From Actinomycetes bacterium (lineage in GTDB: Bacteria; Actinomycetota; Acidimicrobiia; Spongiisociales; UBA5794), in assembly GCA_024275815.1 (NCBI GenBank), contig JAJRYI010000011.1, positions 1 to 7,153 on the forward strand: a DNA stretch of 7,153 nucleotides, in the 5' to 3' direction. The stretch's first letter is position 1. The number at the start of each line of letters is the position of its first letter. The notes below the pieces were generated by a model that saw nothing but the letters and a program-made list of their open reading frames with translations, was not told the DNA's origin and made no database searches. Shown in pieces: positions 5,240 to 7,153 of the stretch. A program made the translations under genes and the position numbers.

Positions 5240-5974
5240 CTATAGAGCCAGCCCGCCGTCGACGACGAGCGTTTGGCCGGTGATGTACGAAGCACCGTCG
5301 GATGCAAGATAGCGAACGACGGACGCCACCTCTTCCGGGCGGCCGAGGCGGCCCAAAGAGATCTGTTGGATGACGCCTTCGGCAACCGTGTCGCCGAGTG
5401 CATCGGTCATGTCTGTTGCGATGAAACCGGGGGCGATCGCGTTGACGGTGATCCCGCGCGATCCCACCTCTTTGGCGATCGACTGTGTGAAGCCGATGAT
5501 CCCGGCCTTGGATGCCGCATAGTTGCTATGACCGGGGTTGCCGGATACCCCGGACACCGAACTGATGGAGATGATGCGACCCGCTCTCGCCCGGATCATC
5601 GGCTTGAGCGCGGCCTTCGTGCACAGGTAGACCGACCGTAGGTTCGTCGCGATCACCCTGTCCCACTGATCGACACCCATACGCAACAGCAGCCCATCAT
5701 CGGTGATCCCCGCGTTGTTCACGAGCACCGACACCGCACCGATCTCCCCGGCAACGGTGGCGAACATGTCGGCAACCTGATCAGCGTCTGAGACATCTGC
5801 CTGGATCGGGATCGCCGTCCCGCCACCTGACACGATGTCGTCTACCACACGCTTGGCCCCTTCGACGCTGCGGGCGTAGTTCACGGCTACGGCGAATCCG
5901 TCGGCTGCGAGAGCACCTGCAACGGCTGCACCGATGCCTCGCGAGGCCCCCGTGACGAGTGCAACGCCGCTCAT
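5240..5974 (-). CDS. fabG: 3-oxoacyl-[acyl-carrier-protein] reductase
   Basis: This is a 244-residue NADPH-dependent short-chain dehydrogenase that reduces 3-ketoacyl-ACP to 3-hydroxyacyl-ACP in the cytosol. The Rossmann nucleotide loop is TGASRGIG (8-15), and NNAG is at 86-89. The catalytic set is Asn111, Ser139, Tyr152 and Lys156 (NYAASKAG). PGFIATDMT (182-190) and the C-terminal ITGQTLVVDGG are classic FabG features. The length equals that of typical FabG (about 244-248). ATG 5974 is chosen because the glycine loop must begin near residue 8; it overlaps the fabH stop as ATGA (5971-5974), with AGAAGG 10 nt upstream. Many close relatives reduce other substrates, but the position between fabH and acpP makes the fatty acid role likely. 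Its placement here rather than elsewhere in the genome departs from the streptomycete order fabD-fabH-acpP-fabF. Confidence 0.95.
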   Translation of the reverse strand: MSGVALVTGASRGIGAAVAGALAADGFAVAVNYARSVEGAKRVVDDIVSGGGTAIPIQADVSDADQVADMFATVAGEIGAVSVLVNNAGITDDGLLLRMGVDQWDRVIATNLRSVYLCTKAALKPMIRARAGRIISISSVSGVSGNPGHSNYAASKAGIIGFTQSIAKEVGSRGITVNAIAPGFIATDMTDALGDTVAEGVIQQISLGRLGRPEEVASVVRYLASDGASYITGQTLVVDGGLAL

Positions 5975-7029
5975 GTGTGTAGTGCCTTCTGGTTGGCCAG
6001 GACCATCTCGAGTGCGGTCATCTCCGGCTCGGGGAGGTCGTCGTCGATCGTTTCGATCGGGTCGACTCGTGAGCCCCACTCGAGAGCGACGGCACCCCAC
6101 GTCATCCCTGCCCCGAAGGCCACGAACACCATCTTGTAACCGGGTTGGATACGACCCTCGGCGACTGCCTCGGCGAGCGCGATGGGGATCGTGGCCGCAG
6201 ACGTGTTGCCGTATCGGTGGATGTTGACGAACACCTTGTCCTCAGAGACACCGACGCGTCGCCTGACTGCATCGATGATCCGGATGTTCGCCTGGTGAGG
6301 GATGAGGAGATCGATCTCCTCGAGATCCCACCCTGCCATCTCGGCGGCATGCACGACGGACTCTTCCATGCGTACGACAGCGTTGCGGAAGATCTCTGCT
6401 CCGTCCATGACGATCGCCGTGTCCATCTCGCTACCGATGAACTCCGTGCCGACACCGTGCGCCGTGAGGGCCTCTGCACCGTTGCCGTCGGAACCGAGCA
6501 GCGTCGCCTGCATGCCCTCGGACTCCTCTGTGGCCTCCAGGATCACAGCGCCCGCCCCGTCCCCGAAGAGCACTGCGGTTGAACGCTCTTCGAGGTTGAG
6601 GAACGATGAGATCCTCTCCGATCCGATCACGAGCACCTTGTGGGCCTGGCCTGTGGCAAGAAGACCGTGCCCCATCGAGAGTCCGTAGAGGAAGCCGGTG
6701 CAACCTGCGTTGAGATCGGTTGCAGCCGCGTTGAGGGCTCCGATCTTGGCTTGCACGTAGCACGCCGTCGAAGGGATCTGCCGATCGGCGGTGCAGGTCG
6801 CAACGATGATGTAGTCGAGGTCCGAGGCGTCGAGGCCTGCTGCTGCAAGTGCGCGTTTGCCCGCAAGGGCAGCCATGTCGGAGTTGTTGACATGGGATAC
6901 GCGCCGCTCCTTGATCCCGGAACGTGATGTGATCCATTCGTCCGAGGTGTCGACAACGCTCGACAGATCATCGTTGGAGAGGATGGACTGGGGGACGCAC
7001 TTTCCCCAGCCTGTGATAGTGGCGTTCAT
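5971..7029 (-). CDS. fabH: 3-oxoacyl-[acyl-carrier-protein] synthase III with a C-terminal extension
   Basis: This 352-residue cytosolic enzyme starts fatty acid synthesis by condensing an acyl-CoA primer with malonyl-ACP. The Cys-His-Asn triad is complete: Cys110 in DLNAGCTGFLYGL, His245 in LIPHQANIRI and Asn275 in HRYGNTSAAT. TSDEWITSRSGIKERR (28-43) and the glycine-rich FGDGAGAV and FGAGMTWGA segments are family hallmarks. The normal FabH body ends near ALEWGS (about 320). A further 32 residues follow, acidic (ETIDDDLPEPE) and then helix-like (MTALEMVLANQKALHT), which most FabH proteins lack. Whether the primer is straight-chain or branched cannot be decided. The start is ATG 7029 with AAGGAA 8 nt upstream; the frame continues upstream only as noise in fabD. 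It lies 25 bp after fabD and has a 4-bp ATGA overlap with fabG. Confidence 0.96.
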   Translation of the reverse strand: MNATITGWGKCVPQSILSNDDLSSVVDTSDEWITSRSGIKERRVSHVNNSDMAALAGKRALAAAGLDASDLDYIIVATCTADRQIPSTACYVQAKIGALNAAATDLNAGCTGFLYGLSMGHGLLATGQAHKVLVIGSERISSFLNLEERSTAVLFGDGAGAVILEATEESEGMQATLLGSDGNGAEALTAHGVGTEFIGSEMDTAIVMDGAEIFRNAVVRMEESVVHAAEMAGWDLEEIDLLIPHQANIRIIDAVRRRVGVSEDKVFVNIHRYGNTSAATIPIALAEAVAEGRIQPGYKMVFVAFGAGMTWGAVALEWGSRVDPIETIDDDLPEPEMTALEMVLANQKALHT

Positions 7030-7054
7030 GACTGTGGTTCCTTCCCTGAGGGAG

Positions 7055-7153
7055 TCATTGTACGGACACCACACTCGCGACTTCACGCGCTTGGTCGATG
7101 CTCGACACGACGTGGATCGTTGCGCCATCCACGGTCCGTTTGGCGAGTCCGGC
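7055..7153 (-). CDS. fabD: Malonyl-CoA:ACP transacylase, C-terminal fragment
   Basis: A minus strand frame enters from the right edge and stops at TGA 7055-7057, leaving 32 residues that begin AGLAKRTVDGATIHVVSS and then IDQAREVAS. The 'GL.KR.....' start followed by a beta strand and a final helix matches the C-terminal end of FabD, which in E. coli contains a GLTKRIVD segment. FabD transfers malonyl from CoA to ACP. None of the catalytic residues (Ser, His) lie in the window, so the call rests on this tail plus its place immediately before fabH, the usual actinobacterial position. The gap to fabH is 25 bp. Confidence 0.72.
   Translation of the reverse strand, partial: AGLAKRTVDGATIHVVSSIDQAREVASVVSVQ

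Noticed and set aside
7057..7062. TACAAT on the minus strand as a -10 box for fabH
   Set aside because: It overlaps the last codons of fabD, has no credible -35 (TGAAGT at 17 bp), and the 25-bp gap fits operon read-through. An internal promoter cannot be excluded but is not supported.

Overview
The window looks like a chromosomal segment of a high-GC Gram-positive bacterium of the phylum Actinomycetota. The support is consistently GC-rich third codon positions, a DUF3040 membrane protein (an essentially actinobacterial family), GTG and TTG starts, one apparently leaderless gene, and a fabD-fabH-(fabG)-acpP-fabF order like that of actinobacterial type II fatty acid synthase loci. An Acidimicrobiia-like lineage is my guess from general flavour and cannot be proved from this window.

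Layout. (1) Bases 1-261 (+) hold the last 86 codons of a protein whose tail resembles the DUF4129 end of TgpA-like transglutaminase membrane proteins. (2) Bases 288-1228 (-) hold a DUF3040 two-helix membrane protein followed by a MerR-family regulator, which converges on the first gene. (3) A 126-bp divergent intergenic region (1229-1354) separates these from a four-gene + strand unit at 1355-3669: a histidine phosphatase, a membrane-anchored cupredoxin-like protein that appears to lack copper ligands, and two unrecognised multi-helix membrane proteins. The first two genes overlap, the next gap is 21 bp, and the last two overlap, so they are probably one transcript. (4) About 3569-3703 is a repeat-rich patch: a 7-bp tandem repeat, a GC-rich palindrome and a 14-bp duplicated hairpin. 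It spans the 3' end of the last + gene and the convergent gap. (5) Bases 3718-7153 (-) are a fatty acid synthesis operon transcribed right to left: fabD (3' end only), fabH, fabG, acpP, fabF. Spacings are 25 bp, a 4-bp ATGA overlap, 19 bp and 8 bp.

How the genes work together. FabD loads malonyl groups onto AcpP, FabH starts chains, FabG reduces the 3-ketoacyl-ACP and FabF elongates. The dehydratase and enoyl reductase steps must be encoded elsewhere. All four enzymes or carriers that are complete have intact catalytic or attachment residues. The 1355-3669 unit is the least understood part, and I could not assign it to a known system. I saw no tRNA, rRNA, CRISPR array, transposase or phage gene. 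No stretch over 300 bases lacks a gene.
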